DNA from: a virus
Virus record (IMG/VR): IMGVR_UViG_3300032073_000008
Span: 46,318 to 110,317 of that record
Reading direction: 5' to 3' (one strand)
DNA length: 64,000 bases
The number at the start of each line of letters is the position of its first letter. Positions within the stretch are counted from its first letter, which is position 1. A model generated the notes under the pieces. It did not search any database. It was not told the origin of the DNA and was given only the letters and a program-made list of their open reading frames with translations. Below are positions 56,920 to 64,000 of this stretch, in pieces. The position numbers were made by a program, and so were the translations under genes.

Positions 56920-57621
56920 ATGAATTTACCCCAGTTAACATCGCCAGAGTTTGTTACGGAAATACCGTCAACTGGTAAAGAAATAAAATATAGACCTTTT
57001 TTGGTCAAAGAAGAAAAGATTCTTCTTATGGCTTTGGAAGGTGGTGATGATAAAGAAATATCAAGAGCTATAATGAATATCCTCTCATCATGTATCATTG
57101 ATGATGTAGACTTAAATTCTCTAGCAACATTTGATATAGAATATCTTTTTTTGAAACTGAGAGCGAAGTCTGTCGGTGAAGTTATTGAGTTAGTGTTATC
57201 ACACCCTAAAAAAGACACAGAGTGTGATCATAAAACTGAAGTTCATATCAATATAGATGACATTAAGGTTATTGGTGACATAAGTGATGGTAAGATACAA
57301 ATAAATGACAGCATAGGTTTAAAATTAAGATATGCTGGGTTGAAAGATATTGATGATGTAAATGGAACAGACACAGATCAATTATACGATGTTGTTGTCA
57401 ACTGCGTTGAATACATTTATGATACTGAAAATGTATATGATGATTTCACCAAAGACGAGATGTCTGAATGGCTTGGTCAATTGAGCACATCACAATTTAA
57501 AAAGATAACTGATTTCTTTGAGAACGCACCAAAATTATCACATGTTGTTGAATGGACATGTCCAAAGTGCGGTAAGAAAGAAAGAATAGTGTTGGAGGGT
57601 CTCCAAAGTTTTTTTACATAA
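56920..57621 (+). CDS. gp26: Baseplate hub assembly protein gp26
   Basis: The 233-residue protein has the gp26 layout: LPQLTSPEFVTEIPSTGKEI, KYRPFLVKEEKILLMALEGG, IMNILSSCIIDDVDLNSLAT, FDIEYLFLKLRAKSVGE, and a C-terminal zinc-ribbon-like piece VEWTCPKCGKKERIVLEGLQ. gp26 is an assembly catalyst for the T4 hub. AGGAGAATATA is before the ATG. A seven-T run at its end overlaps the putative slippery site leading into gp51. Confidence 0.88.
   Translation: MNLPQLTSPEFVTEIPSTGKEIKYRPFLVKEEKILLMALEGGDDKEISRAIMNILSSCIIDDVDLNSLATFDIEYLFLKLRAKSVGEVIELVLSHPKKDTECDHKTEVHINIDDIKVIGDISDGKIQINDSIGLKLRYAGLKDIDDVNGTDTDQLYDVVVNCVEYIYDTENVYDDFTKDEMSEWLGQLSTSQFKKITDFFENAPKLSHVVEWTCPKCGKKERIVLEGLQSFFT
57609..57615 (+). 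other. Slippery T7 site at the gp26/gp51 junction (candidate -1 frameshift)
   Basis: Zero-frame codons AGT TTT TTT ACA TAA: heptamer T-TTT-TTT just before the gp26 stop. A -1 slip reads TAC ATA AGC ATG and enters the gp51 frame in phase, which would produce a gp26-gp51 fusion. Confidence 0.4.
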
Positions 57622-57623
57622 GC

Positions 57624-57800
57624 ATGGTACATGACTCATTAGCAAATATGTACCAGCTGAACTTTGCTTTGATACAACATCACAAGTATAGTTTAACTGA
57701 ACTTGATAATATGATTCCATTTGAAAGAGAAATATATGTAACACTATTGAAGAACCATCTTGATGAAGAGGAAGAAAGAATAAGAAACCAAAAACAATAA
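57624..57800 (+). CDS. gp51: Baseplate hub assembly protein gp51
   Basis: The 58-residue protein (MVHDSLANMYQLNFALIQHH, then KYSLTELDNMIPFEREIYVT) is the small partner of gp26; the HHKYSLTELDNMIPFEREIY segment is its hallmark. The first ATG, at 57624, has no clear ribosome binding site of its own (GGAGGG lies 28 bases upstream), in line with coupling to gp26 or with -1 frameshift expression. The C-terminus is charged (DEEEERIRNQ). Confidence 0.8.
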   Translation: MVHDSLANMYQLNFALIQHHKYSLTELDNMIPFEREIYVTLLKNHLDEEEERIRNQKQ

Positions 57801-57812
57801 TAAGAGGTTATA

Positions 57813-58142
57813 ATGTCAGAAGAAGAAAAGGGTCAAGTATTCCATCCAGCAGATACAAATGGTGATGGCAAAGTCAGTGCAGAAGAAGAAGCAATGTACT
57901 TAGAGTTTAAACGAAAAGAACTTGAAGATGCAGATGCTATGCGTGATGCACAGCGTAACATGACATGGTTCGCACTTGGTGGATTATTATTATATCCATT
58001 CGCTGTAGTAGTTGCTTCTCTTGTCGGTTTGGATCAAGCTCAAAAAACATTAGGTGACATGGCTCCAACATACTTTGTAGCTGTTGCTGGTATTGTAGCT
58101 GCATTCTTTGGATCACAAGCACTAGGAACTAAGAAGAAATAG
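57813..58142 (+). CDS. EF-hand membrane protein of the tail region
   Basis: The 109-residue protein has an EF-hand-like loop DTNGDGKVSAEEE (residues 14-26), a charged helix, and two hydrophobic helices (FALGGLLLYPFAVVVASLV and YFVAVAGIVAAFFGSQAL). It lies between gp51 and the tape-measure gene and is conserved at this place in marine T4-like phages. The single calcium loop plus two helices suggests a membrane protein with a Ca2+-sensing head. Roles as holin, tail-tip membrane protein or sensor are all possible. Confidence 0.75.
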   Translation: MSEEEKGQVFHPADTNGDGKVSAEEEAMYLEFKRKELEDADAMRDAQRNMTWFALGGLLLYPFAVVVASLVGLDQAQKTLGDMAPTYFVAVAGIVAAFFGSQALGTKKK

Positions 58143-58150
58143 GTTAAATC

Positions 58151-60157
58151 ATGGCTGAAGAAACTAATCTACCAACAATTGCAGGTGATACTCTAAAATC
58201 TACGACTGCTGCGAATAGAGCTGCAGCGAAACAATCTAAAGCATTAACCAAACAAATAGCATTTATGAATATAGGTGCTGGGATGTTGAACAATGCAAGC
58301 ATATCGTTAGACAAATATGCTAAAGGTGAGCAGAGAATGAATCCTTTGAGAAAAATCAAGGATATTTTTCACACATCAGATATGAGACAACAAGCTCTCC
58401 AGAAGAAACAACAACAGCAAATTGCAGAAAGATTAGGAATATCACGAGAAGAACTTCTTCACTTACAGAAGAAAAAAGAGCTGACCGAAGCTGAACAAAA
58501 AGTTGCTGATGAGTTTAGAGAAAATGCAGCAAAGTATGGGATAAATCTGGAAGGTGTTAAGACCAGCTTTAATGAAATGGGTCAGTTGATTATTACTGAT
58601 AGCAATAATAAAGCTCTGTCCCTTGAAGAAACTCTCGGTAAAACAAATGCTGCATCACTAAGAGAAATGAAAAGAAATGCAGATGCTGCTGAGGAACAAG
58701 CAGGAGATGATAGAGCAAACTCTTTCTTAGCAAAAATTGCTGATGGATTAACTGGCGGTAGACTGAGTGAAATAGAAAACAACAGAGAAAGATCTAGAGC
58801 AGAGCAAAAAACAGCAGAAATTTTCAATTCAATGGTTGATGGGTTAGTTGGTATAGAAACAGCATTGAAAGATGGGTTTGGCGATTTACTTGATAAAGCA
58901 GCAGAGAAAGGTGGCAAGGGAATTGGCATAGGACTTGGATTACTTGCTGCACCGATTGCATTGAGCGTTGGATTATTACAGGGATTGGCTGAGTCACTTA
59001 GTAAGTTAGCTAAGATAGTGAAAACAATGGTTGTCAAACCATTCCAACTACTAGGTCAATTAATACTGAAGATTGGACGGTTTATTGATCCAGTAAACAT
59101 GGAAAAAGCAGGCAGAGCTATCGGTCGATTTACAACTAAGACCGCTGATATATTTAAGAAATTAACCGCTCCTCTTAAAAATGCTTCAGCTGCATTTAAA
59201 GCAGGCTTTGCTGGTTTGAGTGTTTTTAGAACAACGACTGGACAGTTCGGAAGACTTGGATTTTTTGGTAAGGTTGGTTCTGTTCTTGCTACTGCTATTG
59301 ATAAATTGAAAGGTATTGGTGCAAAAATAAAAGGCTTCTTCCAACCAGTTGGAAGGTTGGGCACATTCTTTCAATCTATCGGCAAAGCATTCACACCGAT
59401 TGTTAAAACAGTTTCATTTCTCGGAAGAACTATTGGTAAAGCATTCTTACCACTAACGATAATCCTTACTGCATTTGATGGCATAAAGGGAGCAATAGAA
59501 GGTTTTAACACTGGTGGAATTATTGGCGGTATCGTGGGTGCTTTCAAAGGAATTGTAGATGGATTGATATATAAACCACTCGATCTCCTCAAAGATTTTG
59601 TTAGTTGGATTGCTGGAAAACTTGGGTTTGAACAGTTTTCTGAATTCTTAGATAGTTTTGATATTAGTTTTGATTCGGTTTTTGGTAAAATTGGAGAGAT
59701 CATCGATAGTATAAAAGAGGGAATATCTGGATTTGTCAGTAGAGCAAAAGATGGATTCTTGAACTTCTTTGGATTTGGTGGTGATGATGATGTTGATGTT
59801 GAACCACCTACACTTGATAATGTTAACACTGGTCCAAAGATAACTAGCTCTGCTGATCTACAAGCATTTCTTGACAACATGTCAGAGGGAGATCAAGAGT
59901 TTGATGAGAATAATCCTGAGATTGCTGCAGCAAGAGAACAAATGTTTAAGAATCTGGATGCGATGGATGGTGCTGAGATTAATGCTAGATCACAAACAGC
60001 TGCATCATCACAAAACATTGTTACAGTAGTTGCACCACAAACATCTAATGTAGTGCAAACATCACAAAACATGAACCAGACTGTAGCTGTCCCAGTTTCT
60101 CCAACTCCTAGTGTATCCACTAGAAACTCTGGAAGATCTCGAAGAAGAAACAGATAG
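58151..60157 (+). CDS. gp29: Tail tape measure protein (gp29-like)
   Basis: The 668-residue protein (T4 gp29: 590) has the tape-measure layout: a long Gln/Lys/Glu helix (residues about 70-250, including QQQIAERLGISREELLHLQK), a hydrophobic central part of Gly/Ala/Leu/Ile repeats (LGLLAAPIALSVGLLQGLAE; GIKGAIEGFNTGGIIGGIVG), and a disordered Ser/Gln/Asn-rich end. It sets the tail length and enters the host envelope. It is the last gene of the plus-strand block. Confidence 0.85.
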   Translation: MAEETNLPTIAGDTLKSTTAANRAAAKQSKALTKQIAFMNIGAGMLNNASISLDKYAKGEQRMNPLRKIKDIFHTSDMRQQALQKKQQQQIAERLGISREELLHLQKKKELTEAEQKVADEFRENAAKYGINLEGVKTSFNEMGQLIITDSNNKALSLEETLGKTNAASLREMKRNADAAEEQAGDDRANSFLAKIADGLTGGRLSEIENNRERSRAEQKTAEIFNSMVDGLVGIETALKDGFGDLLDKAAEKGGKGIGIGLGLLAAPIALSVGLLQGLAESLSKLAKIVKTMVVKPFQLLGQLILKIGRFIDPVNMEKAGRAIGRFTTKTADIFKKLTAPLKNASAAFKAGFAGLSVFRTTTGQFGRLGFFGKVGSVLATAIDKLKGIGAKIKGFFQPVGRLGTFFQSIGKAFTPIVKTVSFLGRTIGKAFLPLTIILTAFDGIKGAIEGFNTGGIIGGIVGAFKGIVDGLIYKPLDLLKDFVSWIAGKLGFEQFSEFLDSFDISFDSVFGKIGEIIDSIKEGISGFVSRAKDGFLNFFGFGGDDDVDVEPPTLDNVNTGPKITSSADLQAFLDNMSEGDQEFDENNPEIAAAREQMFKNLDAMDGAEINARSQTAASSQNIVTVVAPQTSNVVQTSQNMNQTVAVPVSPTPSVSTRNSGRSRRRNR

Positions 60158-60161
60158 ATAT

Positions 60162-60187
60162 AAAAAAGGGGACTTTGCAAGTCCCCT
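60162..60187 (-). terminator. Terminator after gp32
   Basis: Hairpin GGGGACTT-GCAA-AGTCCCC followed by TTTTTT on the minus strand; on the plus strand it has no T run. It lies five bases past the tape-measure stop, and the 125 bases between it and gp32 hold no gene I can support. Confidence 0.8.
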
Positions 60188-60312
60188 GAAAACTTATCCT
60201 CTCCACATTCATAGTAGCTATCTCTACAAACGCTTCCCAGTTAGCACGCTGACATTCGTGTTAGGAATGATATATCGCGAGTATACCATTTTAAGTTTTT
60301 ACTCCTTAGTTA

Positions 60313-61215
60313 TTAGTCTTCTTCAGCTAATTTTTCAAAGAAAGATAAAGAGTCATCTTCATCCGCAGATGCTACAGCTGTCGGCTCTTGTGGAGCTTCC
60401 ATGACTGGTGCAGCTTTGGGTGCTTCAAACGGTGTGTCATCCATAGCACTTGCTGTTGGAGCAGGTGCACCAGTTAGACCTAACACACGCTTCATCTTTG
60501 CTTCTAATTCAGCATAAGACTTGAAGTTCTTGCGATCAAGAAATGCTTGTAAAGAGTATAAACCTTCATACACTTTTTCAAGAGCATCATCATCGCCATC
60601 AAGCAATTCACTGGCTGAATCAAACTCAGATTTATCATAGTTGCGATATCCTTCAACTTGACGAATCTTTAATTTAAAGTCAGCACCTTCCCAGAAATCA
60701 AATGGGTTGATTGCTTGCTCATCTTCAAAAGCTGGATTCATAGCTTCATTCAGCTTATCAAAGATTTTCTTACCAAACTTATAAAGGAAAACTTTTCCTT
60801 CATTAGCAGGGTTTGCTGGATCCTTAACAACCATGATGTTAGCAGTATAAGACAATCGTCTTTTCTGCTTTCGTGCTTGTTCTTTACCAGCATCAGTGCC
60901 GTTGTTCCAAAGCTGAGAGTTGAACTCACCAACTGGATCTTTTTCACCGATAGTTGTTAAAGAGTTTTCGATGTACCAACCGCCAGTACCTTGAAAGCCA
61001 TGATCAAAGATACGAACCCATGGAAGATCTTCGCCTTTTGGCTCTGGTAAAAAACGGATAACAGCATAACCATTACCAGCTTTGTCGACTTCTGGTTTCC
61101 AGAAACGATCATCACCTTTAGATTGAGTATTGCTGTTTAGTTTAGAAGACTCGCTGATCAGTTTATCAAGTGAACCGCTACGAGATTTTTTGAGTGTTGC
61201 AAATGAACTAGCCAT
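60313..61215 (-). CDS. gp32: Single-stranded DNA-binding protein gp32
   Basis: The 300-residue protein (T4 gp32: 301) has an N-terminal LAST-like basic region (SSFATLKKSRSGSLDKLISE), the OB core (DRFWKPEVDKAGNGYAVIRF, RIFDHGFQGTGGWYIENSLT, YTANIMVVKDPANPANEGK, ADFKLKIRQVEGYRNYDKSE) and a low-complexity acidic C-terminus (ASADEDDSLSFFEKLAEED) that contacts partner proteins. There is no Cys at all, so the T4 zinc-binding site is absent. Expression is from a perfect sigma70-type promoter (61294-61322) with a late promoter upstream (61337-61344). Confidence 0.96.
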   Translation of the reverse strand: MASSFATLKKSRSGSLDKLISESSKLNSNTQSKGDDRFWKPEVDKAGNGYAVIRFLPEPKGEDLPWVRIFDHGFQGTGGWYIENSLTTIGEKDPVGEFNSQLWNNGTDAGKEQARKQKRRLSYTANIMVVKDPANPANEGKVFLYKFGKKIFDKLNEAMNPAFEDEQAINPFDFWEGADFKLKIRQVEGYRNYDKSEFDSASELLDGDDDALEKVYEGLYSLQAFLDRKNFKSYAELEAKMKRVLGLTGAPAPTASAMDDTPFEAPKAAPVMEAPQEPTAVASADEDDSLSFFEKLAEED

Positions 61216-61293
61216 ATATTTTTCCTTTGTATTTACGATGTATTTTAATATTGCGTTTTATCCAAGCAATCATAATCTTCCTGATTGTTTAAC

Positions 61294-61322
61294 ATTATAT
61301 AATATAAAGAGGATAATGTCAA
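61294..61322 (-). promoter_or_regulatory. Perfect consensus sigma70 promoter for gp32
   Basis: Minus strand TTGACA (61317-61322), 17-base spacer, TATAAT (61294-61299), all twelve positions matching. Confidence 0.9.
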
Positions 61323-61336
61323 CCCCTTTATCAGTT

Positions 61337-61344
61337 TATTTATA
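61337..61344 (-). promoter_or_regulatory. T4-type late promoter upstream of gp32
   Basis: Exact minus-strand TATAAATA 15 bases upstream of the sigma70 promoter, giving gp32 early and late expression. Confidence 0.65.
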
Positions 61345-61353
61345 AGAAACAAA

Positions 61354-61968
61354 CTAATATATTTTCAGCACAATAGACTTTAATTTCTTATTGTCTATTG
61401 GTGAAAATTCTCTTATGAATGGAGTATAATTTTTGATAAGTTTTATTGTCTCATTTAAAACAATATCATCATACTTCTTCCATTGTTGTGTATAGTTAAG
61501 TAACTGGTCTAATAGAACCAATGTTTCTAAACTAATTTTATTCTGTGCATAATGGCGATAGAGTATTGGGTGTGATCCGTCTTTCATTACAAACAACTCA
61601 TCAAATGATTCTTCGACATTATAAAGATAATCTATTTCTTCAGAGAACATGTATGAGAGTGTTTCTATTTTCCTATTCCATTCACCTATCATTCCATAAT
61701 AGTCAGCACCAAACATATTTCCAATCCATGGCTTAGAGCCAGATGTATAGTGTGCGACCAAAAACTTTAAAAACTTTTTCTGCGAAAACTTCCTAGATGC
61801 TTTCTCAAAGAAATACTTATCTTTGCGAGAGATGTATGAAGTTTCATTTGCTCTTACTTGACCATTGTATTTAAAATAATCATAAGAGTCTCTTGTAAAA
61901 TGTTGCTGTACTGCTAAGTAAGTTTTGTAACAATCAAATCCAGACATATTCGGTTTATCATCTTCCAT
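61354..61968 (-). CDS. gp59: Helicase loader gp59
   Basis: The 204-residue protein (T4 gp59: 217) shows GFDCYKTYLAVQQHFTRDSY DYFKYNG..., SYISRKDKYFFEKASRKF, KFLVAHYTSGSKPWIGNMFG and KISLETLVLLDQLLNY, matching T4 gp59 segments DAAYQKRRDKYFFQKL and IISFETFILLDSFLN. It loads the gp41 helicase on gp32-coated DNA at recombination forks. I choose ATG at 61968, just after the stop of gp33. Confidence 0.93.
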   Translation of the reverse strand: MEDDKPNMSGFDCYKTYLAVQQHFTRDSYDYFKYNGQVRANETSYISRKDKYFFEKASRKFSQKKFLKFLVAHYTSGSKPWIGNMFGADYYGMIGEWNRKIETLSYMFSEEIDYLYNVEESFDELFVMKDGSHPILYRHYAQNKISLETLVLLDQLLNYTQQWKKYDDIVLNETIKLIKNYTPFIREFSPIDNKKLKSIVLKIY

Positions 61969-61969
61969 A

Positions 61970-62191
61970 TTAAAGTGGTAATCTTGCACCTTTTGCTAAG
62001 AAGTTTAGATCTTGAGCTTCAACCTCTAACTTACCTTTAATTGTTGTATTGACCAACTTTGCTGCAATCTCAATCTCTAACCCATTTTTCTCACAATACC
62101 ATATAATAGCATCAAGATATGATATTCTTTTTTCAATAACAGTTTTCTCTATGATAGCTGAAAACTTTGATGTTGACATAACTTCAACCAT
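61970..62191 (-). CDS. gp33: Late transcription coactivator gp33
   Basis: The 73-residue protein has a core FSAIIEKTVIEKRISYLDAI followed by IWYCEKNGLEIEIAAKLVN, as in small gp33 relatives of marine T4-like phages; T4 gp33 has EKMVEEFGMSYLEATTAFLE. gp33 bridges RNA polymerase beta flap and the gp45 sliding clamp for late transcription, which fits the many TATAAATA sites here. Start at 62191 shares a base with the lysin stop (TAATG). Confidence 0.85.
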   Translation of the reverse strand: MVEVMSTSKFSAIIEKTVIEKRISYLDAIIWYCEKNGLEIEIAAKLVNTTIKGKLEVEAQDLNFLAKGARLPL

Positions 62192-62718
62192 TATTTCTCC
62201 CACCTATAAAAAATGTGATCCTCGATCTCAATCGTTTTAGTTTTAGTTGCAGCCCAATCAGGTAAAACATAATCTGCATGATAGTGGGTAGCTCCCTCTG
62301 TGATATCTATTATACTACTATTTGACACATATGTCAACATTAATGTTTTTATTTTGTTAAATGTTTTCCAATCAAAAATGGTATCTGTCTTGCCATCACA
62401 CCACCAAGAAAACTGACATTTGTTTCTTATGGGGACATTAGAACCATCTCTCCAACTTTTTTTATAAAGGCTCTGTGTAACAACTTCCTTTATTGTATTT
62501 GGGAAACGATGATCACCCACTCTATTCAATGTTACTTGAGCAACAGCAATCTGTCCTGCTATACCTTGATTCCTCGCCTCAAAATAAACATTCTTTGCGA
62601 GCCATGTAACTTCATGGTCATCAACCTCTTCAGCAGTTACTGATTCTGGATATATTAAAATAAAAAGAAGAATTAAATTCATTAAAAATAAAATAAGAAA
62701 CATCACAAAATTTTTCAT
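62191..62718 (-). CDS. SleB/Hydrolase_2-type cell-wall lysin with N-terminal membrane anchor
   Basis: The 175-residue protein begins with a membrane helix (FVMFLILFLMNLILLFILIY) followed by a short linker, then a cell wall hydrolase domain: TWLAKNVYFEARNQGIAGQI (catalytic Glu47 in the YFEAR motif), AVAQVTLNRV, and CQFSWWCDGK. SleB-type enzymes cut the peptidoglycan glycan strand. A signal-anchor release form is plausible. gp5 here lacks a lysozyme domain, so this may be the phage's main lysin. Start at 62718 with GGTGAG upstream. It lies between the exonuclease-linked gene and gp33. Confidence 0.85.
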   Translation of the reverse strand: MKNFVMFLILFLMNLILLFILIYPESVTAEEVDDHEVTWLAKNVYFEARNQGIAGQIAVAQVTLNRVGDHRFPNTIKEVVTQSLYKKSWRDGSNVPIRNKCQFSWWCDGKTDTIFDWKTFNKIKTLMLTYVSNSSIIDITEGATHYHADYVLPDWAATKTKTIEIEDHIFYRWEK

Positions 62719-62726
62719 AATTAAAC

Positions 62727-62960
62727 TCACCACCATTCATCATTAGTAATACATTCAATCCACATATGCGCAGAGTTGAAGTCTGAAAAAAATCTCAACT
62801 CTGTTTCATCTAAGAAAGGGTGTATAGCAAATACCATAACTTGATCTTGTCCGAGTGTTGATATTTTTATACCCCAACCATTGACAATGAGCATATCAAA
62901 AGAGCGAAATGAATCGCTTTCTATTCGTTTTTGATCATCCCATTTACTCAATATTATCAT
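62727..62960 (-). CDS. 77-residue hypothetical protein
   Basis: The protein (MIILSKWDDQKRIESDSFRS, then FDMLIVNGWGIKISTLGQDQ) is unrecognised. It reads as a small alpha-beta protein with a Trp-rich end (NSAHMWIECITNDEWW). Its ATG overlaps the exonuclease stop in ATGA, so the two are coupled. Such small coupled genes sometimes encode nuclease partners. Confidence 0.6.
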   Translation of the reverse strand: MIILSKWDDQKRIESDSFRSFDMLIVNGWGIKISTLGQDQVMVFAIHPFLDETELRFFSDFNSAHMWIECITNDEWW

Positions 62961-63619
62961 ACCTCTATTGATTCTTTATATTTGGCTATTGTCTGAATAC
63001 ACTCACCGATATAGTTGTCTCTCTTTTCGATGAACACTTGCGGTTTTGGTTCATTCTCAACCGCAATGACAATAACAATTTGATCAACAGGTATCTTCGT
63101 TCTTTCTTCAAACATAACACAGTATGCTGAAGCCTGCTGGAAATAATTTCCGATGTATTCTTTTTTCTTTAACTTCGATGCGGTCTTGTAGTCAATGATT
63201 GACAACCGACCATTAAACTCTGCTACACAGTCAACACGACCAGCAATACCCAGATAGTCTGAGTACAAAGGACACTCTTGAGCGTATACTAATCCGATCG
63301 ATTCATCAAGAACCGATTTGACTGATTTGAACATTGCTTTTTCATGTGGAAGAAATTTAGTCATGTCAAGCTCATTGTTGACATAGTCTTCACACATCTG
63401 GTGAACATTAGTTCCTCGTCTTGCTGCTTGTGTGGAGATGCGGTTGGCTTCATCCTCGCCAACACGCTGTCTCCAAGCAGCAATTGCTTCTTTTGACAGA
63501 ACACTTAGGACTGTCGTGATACTTGGATATGAACCTTTTGGTGTCACATAATGACGCTTACCATTAATTGTTTCAGTATCAAGCTCAGTAAAATCTATCT
63601 TTTTATGTTCAAACATCAT
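62957..63619 (-). CDS. RecB-like PD-(D/E)xK exonuclease
   Basis: The 220-residue protein has the RecB/Cas4-type nuclease core: RRGTNVHQMCEDYV (conserved His73), GIAGRVDCVAEF (D130), LSIIDYKTASK (D143-Y-K145) and the QQASAY motif (Q162, Y166). No iron-sulfur Cys set is evident. Such stand-alone phage nucleases act in recombination or DNA processing. RBS GGTGAGAG precedes the first ATG at 63619. Confidence 0.88.
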   Translation of the reverse strand: MMFEHKKIDFTELDTETINGKRHYVTPKGSYPSITTVLSVLSKEAIAAWRQRVGEDEANRISTQAARRGTNVHQMCEDYVNNELDMTKFLPHEKAMFKSVKSVLDESIGLVYAQECPLYSDYLGIAGRVDCVAEFNGRLSIIDYKTASKLKKKEYIGNYFQQASAYCVMFEERTKIPVDQIVIVIAVENEPKPQVFIEKRDNYIGECIQTIAKYKESIEV

Positions 63620-63689
63620 GTAAATCTCTCACCGTTAATATCTAATTTTAGCTCATATATCAAAAAAAGCAAAGCAACTATTTGTCTAT

Positions 63690-64000
63690 TTAGCTATATA
63701 CTCCCATTTCATAGCATGTTTCGAGATACTCTCGAACAAAATCGGATCGAACGATATCTTGTGGTCCAAAGTCAATGCTCTGAAAAGACTCCATCTTTGA
63801 TAGTATCTTTGTAAACTTAGAGCAACCTGATTCGGTGCTGTATCGTTCGCTTGTTAAATCGTCTTGCTTGCCATCACCTGAGAATATAATTCTTGAGTTT
63901 TCACCCACTCTAGTGATAACAGTATTTAATTCCCCCCATGAAAGATTCTGGAATTCATCAACAATTACAATCGCATCATCCCATGTTTGACCACGAATAA
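63690..64000 (-). CDS. phoH: PhoH-like ATPase (partial, N-terminus cut by window)
   Basis: The C-terminal 102 residues are visible. IRGQTWDDAIVIVDEFQNLS is the PhoH Walker B region, followed by the motif FSGDGKQDDLT. PhoH is a P-loop NTPase common in marine phages, possibly an RNA helicase. The Walker A lies outside the window. Codons are read up to the last bases, so the gene continues beyond 64000. Confidence 0.88.
   Translation of the reverse strand, partial: IRGQTWDDAIVIVDEFQNLSWGELNTVITRVGENSRIIFSGDGKQDDLTSERYSTESGCSKFTKILSKMESFQSIDFGPQDIVRSDFVREYLETCYEMGVYS

Noticed and set aside
58582-59880. Several minus-strand frames of 100-170 codons
   Set aside because: They are shadows of the tape-measure gene, rich in Ser/Pro/Leu from its antisense codons.
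60224-60289. 21-residue minus-strand frame after gp32, with a protein-like stretch in another frame
   Set aside because: It has an AAGGAG-like site at long spacing, but no family likeness, and the longer stretch has no start codon. A decayed small gene cannot be excluded.

Overview
The window is a 64 kb stretch of an AT-rich, T4-like contractile-tailed phage of the marine type (cyanophage or pelagiphage relatives). The evidence is the near-complete T4 order of head, neck, tail and baseplate genes (13-14-15-16-17-18-19-20-67-68-21-22-23, then 25-6-7-8, 5, 53, 48, 4, 54, 26, 51, 29), T4 replication and regulation genes (32, 59, 33, uvsY, phoH), and T4 late promoters (TATAAATA) in front of most structural units. 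The host cannot be named from this sequence. I saw no tRNA genes, insertion sequences or CRISPR arrays.

Layout, left to right (almost all genes on the minus strand, so transcription runs right to left). 1-14.3 kb: end of uvsY, a tail-tube-fold protein, a tiny YRGV protein, then capsid (23), scaffold (22), protease (21), core proteins (68, 67), portal (20), tube (19), sheath (18) and terminase (17 and 16, with a thermonuclease-like gene wedged between them), and neck proteins 15, 14, 13. 14.4-26.2 kb: accessory and adhesion region with a discoidin-like giant protein, a glycosyltransferase, a methyltransferase, a three-domain protein resembling collagen galactosyltransferase + PLOD glucosyltransferase + lysyl hydroxylase, a SprT-like protease, small proteins driven by sigma70-type promoters, a ferritin-like diiron protein and a LamG-like lectin. 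26.2-41.5 kb: very large fibre proteins, one of which (30119-35230) carries three collagen-like Gly-X-Lys tracts and a C-terminal S74 chaperone. 41.5-55 kb: baseplate wedge and hub genes with an IscU Fe-S scaffold gene and a PAAR tip. 55-60.2 kb: the only plus-strand block (4, a possible gp2, 54-like, 26, 51, EF-hand membrane protein, 29/tape measure), driven by a divergent pair of late promoters. 60.3-64 kb: gp32 under a perfect consensus sigma70 promoter, gp59, gp33, a SleB-type lysin, a RecB-like nuclease and the C-terminal part of PhoH.

The most interesting candidate system joins the collagen-like fibre (48 of 57 Gly-X-Y triplets end in Lys, with no proline) to the enzyme at 19922-21793. 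Its three domains match, in order, the three activities eukaryotes use to make glucosyl-galactosyl-hydroxylysine on collagen. The enzyme sits in a translationally coupled cluster with a methyltransferase and a second glycosyltransferase. My inference is that this phage hydroxylates and glycosylates lysines of its own tail-fibre collagen. Two slippery-sequence frameshift candidates (51708-51715 and 57609-57615) and a probable non-AUG start (55547) are separate decoding oddities.
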